Source: Anoplopoma fimbria
Taxonomy: Eukaryota > Chordata > Actinopteri > Perciformes > Anoplopomatidae
DNA: 64,000 nucleotides
Direction: 5' to 3'
NCBI RefSeq assembly: GCF_027596085.1
Contig: NC_072465.1
Coordinates: 9,348,553 to 9,412,552 of the forward strand
Shown: positions 12,722 to 24,117 of the stretch, piece by piece
How the letters are laid out: the number at the start of each line of letters is the position of its first letter
How positions within the stretch are numbered: position 1 is the first letter of the stretch
Program-made: the position numbers and the translations under genes
The notes under the pieces: model-generated
Told to the model about the DNA's origin: nothing
The model's input: only the letters and a program-made list of their open reading frames with translations
The model's database searches: none

Positions 12722-12808
<87 letters not shown>
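12722..12808. repeat. (CA)n microsatellite, about 43 units
   Basis: A pure 87-bp CA tract. It is separated by about 138 bp from a GT tract of similar length, so the two form an inverted repeat. Confidence 0.97.
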
Positions 12809-12809
<1 letters not shown>

Positions 12810-12944
12810 CTCCCCCCCGTCAGAGGCTTGACCTCCACTAGCTGATCTCGCTCCTCGGCGTCCCATCGCCCTCCCACCGGCTGACCTGATTGGCTAATGA
12901 CGGCTCATTTATCTTGATGCAGCACCTGCAGTGTCTATAAGGCG

Positions 12945-12946
<2 letters not shown>

Positions 12947-13025
<79 letters not shown>
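12947..13025. repeat. (TG)n microsatellite, about 39 units
   Basis: A pure 79-bp TG tract, complementary in orientation to the CA tract at 12722-12808. Confidence 0.97.
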
Positions 13026-13026
<1 letters not shown>

Positions 13027-13158
13027 CCAAAAGAGTGTGTTTGTGAGCGTACACACACACACACATACTGTATATTTCATCCCCGCCAGACGAGCTGTGT
13101 GTACGCCAGCGCTGCCCTTTGCTGCAACAGCTTGCACACATTGGGTCACCTCTGGGGA

Positions 13159-13452
13159 AATGATGGAGAGGAAGAAGAGGAGGAGGAGGAGGAGGAGGAT
13201 GGACTAAGAGGGGAGGAGGAGGTGAGGAGGAAGAGGAGGGAGACAATGATAAAGGAGGATAATGGGGGGGAGGCAGGGAAGGAGGAGAACAAAAGCAGGT
13301 GGAAGAAGAAAAGAAAAAGCAGAAAAGCAGAAGATGAAGAAGGATGAGATGAGGATGATCAAAAGAGTGAAAAGTGGAAAATAGATAAAAGGGGGAAATA
13401 ACACCAGAGGAGAGAGTGGAGGAGGGAGTTCAAATGGAGGGGAAGAGGGATT
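13159..13452. repeat. Long purine-rich tract (GGA/GAA)
   Basis: About 290 bp in which the plus strand is overwhelmingly A and G, starting with a run of GAGGAG units and becoming more mixed after about 13345. Frames through it read Glu/Arg-Lys or Pro/Ser/Leu low complexity, which is why the open frames here are rejected as genes. Confidence 0.85.
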
Positions 13453-13454
13453 GA

Positions 13455-13640
13455 TGCATGTTTTATTCACTCACCGCTAACACTTCTTTAATTACCGCAG
13501 CGAGAATCATTGCCGGTGTGTAATCACCGCATGTGTGTGTTTGTGTGTGTGTGTGTATGGGGGTCTCTGATATGTGTTTTACACGGCAGCCATTAATTAT
13601 AAAGGAGGTTGAATAAGTGAGGCCAGCCAAAAGAGCAAGC
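13455..13640. promoter_or_regulatory. Possible conserved non-coding element
   Basis: A high-complexity block abutting the purine tract, with several homeodomain-type cores (CTTTAATTACCG, CCATTAATTATA) and an AATCATTGCCGG segment, interrupted by a short GT run at 13531-13556. No open frame. This is judged by texture only. Confidence 0.25.
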
Positions 13641-15296
13641 CCAGCAATCCTGTAGAAGCCCTATACTGTAATCCCAGCATCAATGGATATCCCATATCAA
13701 ATTATATTTTAACGTAATTTACATCCGTAGCACAAACTCTTTTAGTTTTTAATTAAAATTGACATAAGCGCACTGAAATAACAACATATCGTAAGAACAA
13801 GTAGTAGTTCAGGTTTTACTCCTCCAAATTGAACCTATCAATAACAATTGCCTCGCAAAACGACCTTTATGATTGTTTCTAAAATAATGATATTATACCC
13901 TTTTTTCCGCCCATAAAATTCGGAAACATAAATTTGCAAAAACCCGCTCAAAGTATGCGATGGACTGTTCTAGTAGACAAGTGTGCCTTTCTGTGTTCTT
14001 TTTCCTGGTGTGTCATGTTCAACGTCCCCAAAGTGCCAGAAAACAGGGTTAGTAAACGATAGAAAGCAGCTTCAAGGCGCTTCGTAGCGTTGTGCCCGAA
14101 AAGGGGCATGTCCACCAAGGTGTGGTTCCCATCACTGTCAGACTTTGTAACCGGTACATACCTGTGACTGCTGCAGAGTCATTTGTCCTGGGAATGAATG
14201 GAGATTTTAACCTTTCCTAATGTAGACCAAGGTCAGATGTTATATTGGGTGTTTGTGGGTTTTTTGTTCATTGGGAAAGAGGCTATAGGTATCAAACCCT
14301 GAAGTTAAAAATATACAGTTTATTACCACTTGGGTTTCACGGCATAAACCCTTAGTCCATCCATATGTTCTACCATTTATGATAACATTGTAGTCGCCAG
14401 AGTAATTGTTACATCTTTGAACATGGCGAAAGTAGGTCCAATGGGGGACATAATTAAGAATAGTCAAAATAGCAGACAGACAAAGCAATAGTTTTGTAAG
14501 ACTAGCTACAATGAATGTAATTAATATTAAATAGTTCATTTAACTTGCCATAATAAAACCAACTGTTTACAATAGACAGTTTGGTTAATAAGTAGTGGAT
14601 TTATATCTATGTATTTGTAACATTTTGTCATATAAAGTCAAGCACACTTCTTTCTGATCGATACTTGGTATTGGCCGATATCGTATAAGCATCAGTATTG
14701 GGACTGAAAGAGTTTGATAGGTGCATCCCTAGATAATGTTTTCTCTTCCAATTCAATTTTGCCAATTGGTATAACTAACCTCTCGTGTTCTTTGACTATT
14801 CTCGAAAATGTTACCAAATCATATCGCATTCACAAGATGTCGGACTAATGGGAAGAACGAATTTTAAAAGGCTCCTGATCATACATTGCTACATGGGCCG
14901 CTGCTTTCAAAAACTATTTAGCAAAGCGCGTCAGGCAAAACAGGGTGGGTGCACTTGTGGAGCATGGGGCTTCATGCGTAACCTGGCTATCAAAACAGAT
15001 TTACGGGGCAATTTGTTTTTATTCAAACATACGATGAGTTTTCGCCGTTTCAACGATAATGGGGTGACCTTGAATTACATAGTTCATCGAAACGAAAGGA
15101 ACCAGCTGCCTGGCCCAAGTGTTACATTGAAAATTGATTGCGACTAAGCACCTTGAGCTACAAAATTGAGAACACTTTTATGTGTACCTAAAAACGTCTA
15201 GAAAAACTTCTCGCCACGTCTCAATGCGATCAGGGCCTGATTCCGACTTGGGTTGTGTACACACATTTTTCCCAACCGCAAGCCTTGTAGTCACAT
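13641..15296. other. AT-rich stretch without a recognised gene
   Basis: Mostly unique AT-rich sequence. A 120-codon plus-strand frame at 14785-15147 has mixed composition but no recognised domain and no splice or promoter signals. A degraded repeat lies at about 14655-14731. Confidence 0.45.
14655..14731. repeat. Fragment of an interspersed repeat
   Basis: The run GATACTTGGTATTGGCCGAT, then CAGTATTGGGACTGAAAGAG and GGTGCATCCCTA, matches my memory of a common fish repeat that ends in a GGTGCATCCCTA-type terminus. Class not assigned. Confidence 0.5.
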
Positions 15297-15765
15297 CATA
15301 GACTGTATATAAGAAGTGGACGTAGTCATCATGACGTCGCCCATTGGCTTGTGGACTGACGTTTTGAAACCTCAAGTTCGTCAATCGCTGTCGCCATCTT
15401 GGATTACGGACATTGCCATGTAGTTGTTTTCGCAACCGAGGAACAGAAGTTACCATATTTTGACTGCGGAGGAGTGACGTCAATCACAGTAAGGACGCTC
15501 TAAAGCATAATCTGCTTTATGGTCTATTTGATTTTAATGGATCATAATTTACGAAATAAACACCATAGTGTATTGAAGAAGACTTCCAACTAGTGATTGA
15601 GACCATAAAGTCATGTTTCCAATGTCTACTGAGGTAATAAATCAAGTGAGAAGTCGAATAATTTCTCATAGACTTCCATACAAGCGGACATCTTTATGGA
15701 ACCAGAGGAGTCGCCCCCTACTGGTCAGTAGAAGGATGCAAATTTTAAGACACTCCCACATTGGT
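15297..15765 (+). repeat. Interspersed repeat family A, copy 3
   Basis: A near-complete copy starting at CATAGACTGTATATAAGAAG and running through both conserved modules to CGCCCCCTACTGGTCAGTAG. It has a one-off CRE (TGACGTCG) at 15332-15339 in the head and a perfect TGACGTCA at 15475-15482 in the middle. Confidence 0.9.
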
Positions 15766-17675
15766 TTTAGTCAGAGGAACTGGTCACATCAATTAAATAA
15801 CCTAAATTAGCTACTTTTGCTGTGTCACATATTTGTAGCGGTCAAACCGATTGTGGGCTTAACAATATGCAAGAACATGATGAATAGAACTGATGTCCAG
15901 AGCTAAAAAAATCAAACCTCAAATTCTAATGAATCAGATCTCAGTAGGTTTGAATAATTACAGGTGAATACAGCTGCTTCCCGGAAAGATCTTGGTCATG
16001 GTTTAAAGAAAACAAAGTGCAAATCACAGTCTCACGGGCTTGATTTCCCGGCCAACCTCCTCACTTGGGAGGTTTTTACTCAGCTCTGTAAGAACGTCAC
16101 TCTACTCCCACCTTTGCTCATTACAAAGGGAAGTCATTATTCCTGCGACCACAAGAGGTTACTTGTCAGCAAAACGTGAACACGGCTTGTTTTAAGTGTT
16201 GGGGGGGAGTGGGCTCAGTCCTTCTGACATCTACAGTATCGGACGCATTAATATGTGTAAAATGTAGAATGTAAGGAATGGCAATCATTATTTACTTTAT
16301 CGGCATTGTGTTACATTTCTGCATTTTCTCCCACTTATTTGTCTTCTCGCACTGCATCTTATTTTTATTTTACCGTTCATATAAGTGATCACCACAAACC
16401 TCCTCACATGTTATGCCTCACTCATCGCTCTTCCTCCCATCTCCTCCTCCTCCTCCTCCTCCTTCCTGACTGCAGAGAGAGGAGGGTTTGCATGTATTAT
16501 GTCTCCTTTTGTTCTTCGCTGTCGGCTCATTGTCAAAAAAAAAAAAAAAAAGAGGAAGAGGGCGGTTAGCGAGGTAGTAGGAGGGGGAGAGGAGGTAAAG
16601 GATGAGCGGGGTCCCGATGTGACGTCTGTCCTGTCTGTAGGTAGATATTGGAGGCTTCAGTCACCTCTGCGACACAACCCCCCCCCCCCCAGCCACCGCG
16701 TCTCGTCTATTTGTGCGCCCCTTATCTTTTTTTTCCCCCTCTCGAGCCAGGTGCTGCTTATCCAGCCTTCAGCACATCTTACCCCCCCCATCCAGCTTTA
16801 TCTCTCAGACTGCCACCGTGAAAAACTCACACATTGACGCGCAAACACACACATTCCTTCTACCTGTCTCCCCCAGTCTCCCACACTCCCCTCTCCATCC
16901 GACCCTTTCCACATCTCCATCTTTCAATCCCTCCGCTGGAGGCAGCCGGCGGGCCGTGACCTATCCTATCGCTGCTCCAGAGTTAGCCCCCGGGAACAAA
17001 GACAGACAGACAGGTAGACAGACAGACAGACAGGCTGCGGGGAGCTCATCGACTCCAGATCTGTATGTTAACTCCGTTCTTAGGAGGGGCTTAATCCGGG
17101 TTGCTTGTCTCCGGCGCAGCCAGCTACCGTAGCAGCAAAGAGGCTGCGATACACAGATCCATACAGCTCAAACGCTCCCGAAAAGCTTCCGAAAAGCTTC
17201 CGAAAGTCAAGTTTCTATTAACCAGCCACTTTTATCACCCCCCCACTTGTTTATTTTTAGCATAATTTTGGGTGTAGCAAAGTGCAAATTGATAAAAAAA
17301 TAAATAATACTCATTATCCCTGCAAGCTGTTTTCAAAATCTCCCAAAAAACGAGACTCCTCCCCGAGTCCAGCATTGAGGCCAAAGTATGCGTGGGGGTT
17401 TGGCAACGTTTCAGCGCTGCTGTTTTCATACTGTATATATATTCACTCCTTATAATTCCACTGGCAAATTCGCAGCTAATCTTTGAACTTTTTTTTTTCG
17501 GAGTGCAAGTGTAGCTGCTGGCTGCAAAGGGAGGGAGGGAGGGAGGCAGGGAGGGAGTGTGGCGAGGCTTCATGAGCCGAGCTCTCCATCCTGATTTAGA
17601 ATTAGATCTATTTCTGTTCACCCTCAAACCCCGCCGGGAAATATTTAAATCTGCCATGGAATGTGTGTATATGTA

Positions 17676-17716
<41 letters not shown>

Positions 17717-18057
17717 GAGAGAGAGAGAGGGAATGAAGGAAAAAAGTCTATACTATATATATATATATTATATATTGTTGGCTTGTTGTTTGAGAATTTG
17801 CATCGGGTACACGTCTTTGGCAGTGTGGTTGTCTGTTTGCAGGCATGCCAATTAAGTCACTGAAGTCAGAATCAAACAGAATGAGAAAAGAGGATAAAAA
17901 AAAGAGTGAGATAGATGGAAAAGAGGAACAAAAAACCGAAGCGGGGGTGTTTGCGGGCTCCATGTGAACTAGTAGGGGAGCGAGACTCAAGCCGTGATCG
18001 CCGGCGAATTCATAAGCAGAGCACGTACGGACTGAGCCGAGCTCACCCTCTGGCTTC
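15766..18057. other. No gene seen; small simple repeats
   Basis: Unique sequence with CTC-rich and A-rich runs near 16440-16560, a poly-C run near 16677-16690, a (GACA)n run at about 17000-17035, three copies of CCGAAAAGCTT at 17178-17206, a GT tract near 17681-17711 followed by GA repeats, and an AT patch near 17752-17775. Open frames of 140-150 codons are low complexity (Ser/Pro/Thr) and have no recognised domain. Confidence 0.5.
17178..17206. repeat. Triple 11-bp direct repeat
   Basis: CCGAAAAGCTT occurs at 17178 and 17189, then a partial third copy starts at 17200. The unit contains the AAGCTT palindrome. Confidence 0.9.
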
Positions 18058-18128
18058 ACACACACACACACACACACACGCACACACACACACGCACACA
18101 CGCACACACACACACAAGCACAAACACA
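18058..18128. repeat. (CA)n microsatellite with CG interruptions
   Basis: CA units interrupted by several CACG steps. Confidence 0.93.
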
Positions 18129-18251
18129 CACTCACTCTCAATCACACCAGCAGTCTGATAAAGCCTTAGCCACACATATTCAGCTCCATATCCAAACCTA
18201 CAGTCATTCAAATGTCAGCACCAGCACCTTTGACCCCTGTTAACGCCAAAC

Positions 18252-18252
<1 letters not shown>

Positions 18253-18330
<78 letters not shown>
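18253..18330. repeat. (CA)n microsatellite with two CG steps
   Basis: A CA tract of about 78 bp with GCACACGC near 18283-18290. A shorter GT tract follows at about 18534-18556 in the opposite orientation. Confidence 0.95.
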
Positions 18331-18332
<2 letters not shown>

Positions 18333-19105
18333 TCTCTACAGTTAAAACAAGACTGCATGCCCACACTTTGATCTAAAACAGAGACTGTAACAGTGAAAAG
18401 TGAGATAAGGATAAGGAGGTGAGACACACACTCACCTCAGAGTGGGACCAGGTGCTCCGCTACGCCTGCGGTGTAGAAATGACTGGCTGCTCCCGCGGAC
18501 ACACGCACACACACTCACACTCGGAGGCGAGGTGTGTGTGTGTGTGTGTGTGTGTGCGTGTGAGGACAATGAGACTGGACTGGATTGAGCTGAGCAGCGG
18601 TAGTAGGAGGAGGAGGAGGGAGGGAGATGTGTGGTTGGGCGGGAAGGTGGAGAGGGGGGGGGAGAGAGAGAAAGAGACTGGGTGAATAATGAAATACAGC
18701 AGAAGAAGAAAAGAAGTGGCTGAAAAAAAGGAAAAAGAAAATGTGAAAAGGGTCCCACTGAACCAGGGTCCCCTCTTGTTCCATTTGTGTGTATGTGTGT
18801 GTGTGTGTGTGTATGTGAAAGCTCTGGAGGGTCTCCTCTTCATCACTTGTGACTTGGCGCCCTGCCTTCGGAGCAGAAAAGTGGAGCCGGAGCGGCTTTT
18901 ACATCTCCTCTAAGTGTCGATGTGCGTGTCCTCCGCTCAATCAGCCAGACTGTAGCGTTACAACCTCATGTCTTCTGGTCTTAGACGCTTGTCAAGCCTC
19001 CTCTTCGTCCTCTTCAGCTCAGTCTCTCTCTCTCTTTCTCTCTCACTCTCCAGGGAAATACCTCTGCCACTAATCTCTTCAAAGGTCTCTCAACCACTCA
19101 AGCTA

Positions 19106-19139
<34 letters not shown>

Positions 19140-21799
19140 TTCTTTCCGTCTCTTCTCACTCAGCTTTGCACTGCGAGAACAAAGTCTTGCGTTGTCTAAT
19201 CATTTTCTGTCGATAATTGAGTCCTAAAATCTTATTTCAGTACAAAATTCATCATTATTCAAATTTTCGAATAGAAAGGATCTTGTTTCGAGAGTTTTCT
19301 CGAAGTTCGTATCCGTGACTTTATAAGAACGAAGAAAAAAGCAGGCCACTGCTCTAGGACAAATTTAAGATTACTCTTAATTTTAAGATAAAAAGACCAA
19401 AGCAGTAATACATTTGTGGTAATAATAGTAACACTCAAGTATTTGCTATTTATTTAACGTCCTTTTCGTCTGTGCCATAGAGCTCTATTGTTGTCCAAAA
19501 AATATTAAAAACATGAATGACATGTTTCTTCATTGTTTACTTTGACTTAATCCTACATACACCTGTAAATACAGTAAAAACTTAACAGAGCATCAAATGT
19601 GTATTCATCCACGTCTGAAAATAGTCCCTAACAAAAGCATTGTTTACTCCCAGTTTGAATATGTTTGCTACAAACTACAGTGCCCAGCTGTTTGAGGACA
19701 TTATGTAGCCTTTGTTTGAATTGAAACTGAATATTTAAGTCTTAGTCTCAGGCTTGGAGAGCCAGGGACGGTAAAGATGTTGAAGAGTGCTGAAAGAAGC
19801 ACTAACACATTGTTGGTTTTGGTCTTTTCATAGAAAAACGTACCATAACACCAGCCTTATCCTTTAAAGAGGACACAAAAACTCAGCAAAGGAGATTTAC
19901 ACACACACGCCGTTATTCACTCACAATCACACACACACACACACACTCTGAGCTCCAGGTGTGTGTGCGTGTGTGCGCGTAATTGTGTGTTTGTGAAGTG
20001 CCATGCAGCCTCAATCCTCCGGCTCAGCCACAGAGAAGCCAAACTCCACATCCAATTATTTGCTTCTCAAAGGCAGACAGATGGAGCGAGAGGGAAAAAA
20101 ACAGAGAGCGTGGTAGAGAGAGGCAGAGTTAAGGATAGAGAGAGAGAGAGTGGCTCTTTGAGGGACTGCATAGGGGGGAATTAATTAGAATGAAAGAGAA
20201 AAAACGTAGAGAAGAGACTCTTCTCCGCTCAAGTCCGGAGAATAGTTTCGCAATTAATCACAAAAAAACAAACCAAACAGAGCCCGTGGACACAACTCAG
20301 CAGAGAGAGAGAGAGAGCTAGAAAGTGAGTGAGAGAGACGGAGATGAAAAGCCGAATGAAAAAACGCCAAAAGGAACAGAGGAGCTGAAGTTGTTTGATA
20401 AATGACTGGCGTGTTCTATGTAGAAATATATATATATTTTGTTATTTCTTTTAGTTTTGTGTCACCGTACCCTTCCTGAGGCGAACGTGGGCCGTCCTGC
20501 CTTCTCAGTCCTTGTGTTCTTCTCCCGGTCCTCCTTCACCTTCACTTTTTCTTCTCCCTCCTTTGGCCCTCCGCTGTCCCGGGGTATTCCATCAAAGAAG
20601 AGTCGGGCTCAAGGTAGATGGAGGCATCGCTGCGCTCCAAACGCACGCTCCAGCTTTTCTACGTCTTCGACTCTTTCTTCCGTTTCTTCCTTTATCTCTC
20701 TCTTTCTCACTTTTGTCGGTCCGGAGCATTTTTTCTTTTTCTTCCCGGCAGCGGTGACACACAGCGTAGGGGGGGGATGGGGTGGGGATGAGAACAAGCA
20801 GGGGTGGAGAGAAAGACTGAGAGAGAGCAAACAACAAAAAAAGGGAGGGAAAAGAGCAGGCGTAGGTAGAGCGGAGAGCGGGGAATGACTGGAAGAGGCA
20901 GGTGGAATGGCTAGTGACACATCGCGGAGGTGTGTGTTCCTGCGTGTGTGCGAGTGTGTCAGAGCACGGGGGCCGTCCTTCCAGCTGACACACCACCAAC
21001 GAGGAAGAGGTGGAGGAGGAATGGATGGATGGAGGGAGCGATACAGCGACCGCTCCACCTCCTCCCTTCCACATACACACACATACACACACACACACAC
21101 AGCTCATTATCATTCACTGCATCTCACCACGACACGCATGGCTAACCTACTCACGGAGCCGAACCCTCAACTGAATCCTAATGGAGGAGAGGGAGGGAGG
21201 TGGAGGAGGAGGAGGGTGTATTGGGCGAGCAGGTGTCCCCTCTACATCTATTGTCCCCTGTCAGTGTGTGTCTACGTGCATGTGCGAGTGTGTTCTGGTC
21301 CTTCAAGCGTGTGCTCACAAATACGAGCTTTTTTCATGTGTTAAAGTAGCTGAATAAATGCACATGCTGTTCCAGACACAAGCTCCACTTCTATTTTGGG
21401 ATTCAAACTGCCACCGGCCAACTTTTTGGGATTCAGTGTTTCCCTGAGAGTTTCCCCCCTGGGAACAGAATCTAGACCAGCATGTGATAATGAACATTTT
21501 TCATAAATCCAATATGCGTCAGACAGTGTTCTGAAATTCAAATGAGGCAAATCAACATGCATTACAATTTTAGGAGATTAGATTGACACTCGGGGCATTT
21601 TTTTAAAATATATATCCTGACCATGCTGATTTCGTTATCTTGACTCAAACATTAGTGCGGAGGAGAATGTGCCAGGAGCTGGGTTGTGACGGATGCCTTA
21701 ATACATTCATAAAAGGGCAGAAAAAAAGCAACTCTGAAAACAAAAGACTGCGGTTGGTTTGGCAAGATGTGAGGTCTGAAGCTACAGTATAATATTTTC
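18331..21799. other. No gene seen; simple-sequence rich
   Basis: It holds GT runs near 18534 and 18789, CT/TC runs at about 19021-19145, GA runs near 20100-20150 and 20300-20335, and purine-rich blocks near 20765-20890 and 21180-21215. The 19.2-19.9 kb part is AT-rich unique sequence. Open frames here are simple-sequence read-through. Confidence 0.5.
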
Positions 21800-22160
21800 A
21801 GCCAACCACTTCTCATTCCCAACTCGCTAATCGCACCGCAATTGACCAGCGCATCGGCATCGGAAGTCGAAACACGGAGGCCCTTTTTGCATCTGTATGC
21901 ATTGCAGGAAGCTTTAAACTAACTCCAATTTAAAACCCTGTTGCGGTGTTGATTGACGTTAAGGTATAAGGTGCGTGAAGTCTGCTTAGGGCGGACAGGC
22001 GGGATGGGTGGTGGATGGGTCAAACAAACACAGTCTGTTCATCCAGGAGACTGGTGTGACGAAGTGGTTTTGTTGCCTCAACCTAACGTCCTGTGATGGC
22101 TAAAGTTTATTTTGAAAGGACACTTTGCATTTAATGAGAGTAAACTGCCACGCCATCCTG
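21800..22160 (+). repeat. Interspersed repeat family C, copy 1
   Basis: Hallmarks shared with the copy at 28.4 kb are TCTCA(C/T)TCCCAACTC, GCATCTGTATG, AACTAACTCCAAT, GGTCAAA(C/T)AAA, CCAGGAGAC and GATTTTGAAA-like tails. The order is the same in both. Non-coding; class not assigned. Confidence 0.7.
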
Positions 22161-22516
22161 AATTTTTGAACATTGAAAACTGATGCCAGAACCCCTGATT
22201 GCCAATGTACACTCATCAAGCGGCGGTATTTGACGGGTTCAGAGTGAGAATGTGTGGTCTTAGCAATTAAATCACTCCACTTCACTCCATGAGGGCATTT
22301 AACAGGATGACATACCTTGCCGACAAACACCAACTAGTTAAAATGAATCAACTGGGGAAGAAAAATGTGCTCCCCTAGTCCAAGCCCAAGTTTTTGAAAC
22401 AATGTTTTTTTTTTAATTGGAGTCCAAAGTTAATCTTGGTTTTGGAATTGTAATCGACTAAACAATCTGGTAGCAACACATCAATTACCTGCAATGTAGC
22501 GATCTACTTTAAAGTA
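22161..22516. other. No gene seen
   Basis: Unique sequence between two repeat fragments. A minus-strand frame of 77 codons has no recognised domain. Confidence 0.45.
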
Positions 22517-22640
22517 ATTTGATATTTTGGGAAATATGCTAACTTTCTGTCTTGCATTTGGTAGGAAGATCGATGCCACGCTCATGTCTGTGTGCTAAAT
22601 ATTAAGGTATAGCCAGGAGCTGATTGTCCTATCTTAACGT
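22517..22640 (-). repeat. Interspersed repeat family B, copy 2 (reverse)
   Basis: Reading the minus strand gives the same order of segments as the 7.55 kb and 23.8 kb copies. On the plus strand it shows TTTTGGGAAATATGCTAACT, GAAGATCGATGCCACGCTCA and TGTCTGTGTGCTAAATAT. Confidence 0.75.
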
Positions 22641-23810
22641 AAATGTTGACATCTAGCCTAGGTCTGTCCAAACTTTAAAAAACCCAACTGGCAACACCTT
22701 TAAAGCTCACAAATTGTAAAGTCCCTTTCTTCAGCTACATTTCCACTATAACAAAAGCCTCTTTATTGCCATTTTCCATCCATCAACCAGATACCCTCGC
22801 ACATTCCCTCCTTTCTCCATCACCTGACTACCTTGCCCATCTACACACCTGTTTCCACTTTCCCTTATCAGCCCAGCAGTTAATAACCAGCCCTTTTCCA
22901 CACACTCCTTGCCAAAGTTTGTCAAAGTCACCATGCACTCCACCCCTTTGAGTTCCAGTCTTTTGTATCTGATCTTTACCTGCTCTGGGTTTGCCTGCAG
23001 CCGTGGCATGCGTTAATCAGTGTGTAGTGACTGCCTTGATCTTATTGTCGCTAAGAGCAGGGTTGCCCGGTCTGTGTGACAAAACCAGCCCAATGGCCAA
23101 TCAATACCAGCCCAATAGCAGAACTCAAAATATGCCCATGTCAAAGCAGTTAGTTACAGTACATTATCATGAATAAAATATAGTTCTGTGAACATGTTGA
23201 CACACTAACTAACCTGTTGCTTTGTCTTTGCTTTGTCTTCTCTTTTTCCTCTTCCTAACTCCCTGGACAACATAAATGTAGTGTTTTTACTTCATATGCA
23301 TTTAATGTAGTTATTAATGCAATACCTTATTTCAACTAAAGCATCTTATCTTGTTGTGTTGCATAATTTACTTATAGTCAATTCATATGTACACAGGTCA
23401 TGTATATTCGGTTAGAATTTTTTATTTTACCTTATTTTAACTGATGTTGTCTGTGTAGTGTATCCCATTGCCCACTTACCGTAAGCATTTTTTCCATGCA
23501 GGGTTTACTTGCTTCACTAGTACTCTGTATATATCAATGGATGCATGCAAAATAAGACACCCAACCAGCAGACAAAAAGCTCAACCCACGGCAAGACTTA
23601 AAAAGTAGCATCATTTATCTGGAAAACCACAGGTATGGCACCACTGTCTGAGAGGTTGCCAAAATGAGAACATCCAGGATACACTGACCCGACAAAGAAA
23701 TAGTTCCAGCACAAAAACTTTACACATTTCATTTTTTTTACACATTAAACAAAGAAGGAATAATGTGTTGAGTATTTAGCTTTAAATATGCTTTTATTCG
23801 TATTTTTTTT
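22641..23810. other. No gene seen
   Basis: Unique sequence, pyrimidine-rich at 22760-22980 and AT-rich afterwards. No domain-bearing frame. Confidence 0.5.
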
Positions 23811-23945
23811 TAGCTTGCTGTTTCCCAATTTTTTCAGTCTTTATGCTACACTAAGATAAACGGTTGATGGCAGTAGCTTTACCTTACAGACATGGGATAG
23901 TTTTGATCTTCTTATCTAACCCTCTGCAAAAGAAACATTAGGACT
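23811..23945 (+). repeat. Interspersed repeat family B, copy 3
   Basis: Contains TAGCTTGCTGTTTCCCAATT, CAGTCTTTATGCTACACTA, a CAGACATGGGATAG segment and CTTATCTAACCCTCTGCA, in the family B order. More diverged than the 7.55 kb copy. Confidence 0.7.
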
Positions 23946-24117
23946 ATTCTTCAAGAAATCCTGTCATCTACAAAATGATATTCCCATACAATTTACTGCT
24001 CTCTAATAACGTTTCGAGGATAAAGAATTATCTCCTGCATAATGGTTGCAATTTTCAACACGTTTAACTCAACAAAAATGGAATAAAATAACTTAGTTTG
24101 GTCTGATAGGTTCTTTC

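Noticed and set aside
14785..15147. A 120-codon plus-strand frame in AT-rich sequence.
   Set aside because: Mixed composition but no recognised domain, no splice context, and next to repeat fragments. It is kept only as a remark in the stretch description.
20592..21113. Minus-strand frames of 163-173 codons.
   Set aside because: Ser/Pro/Arg/Lys low complexity from purine-rich and CA-rich plus strand; no domain.
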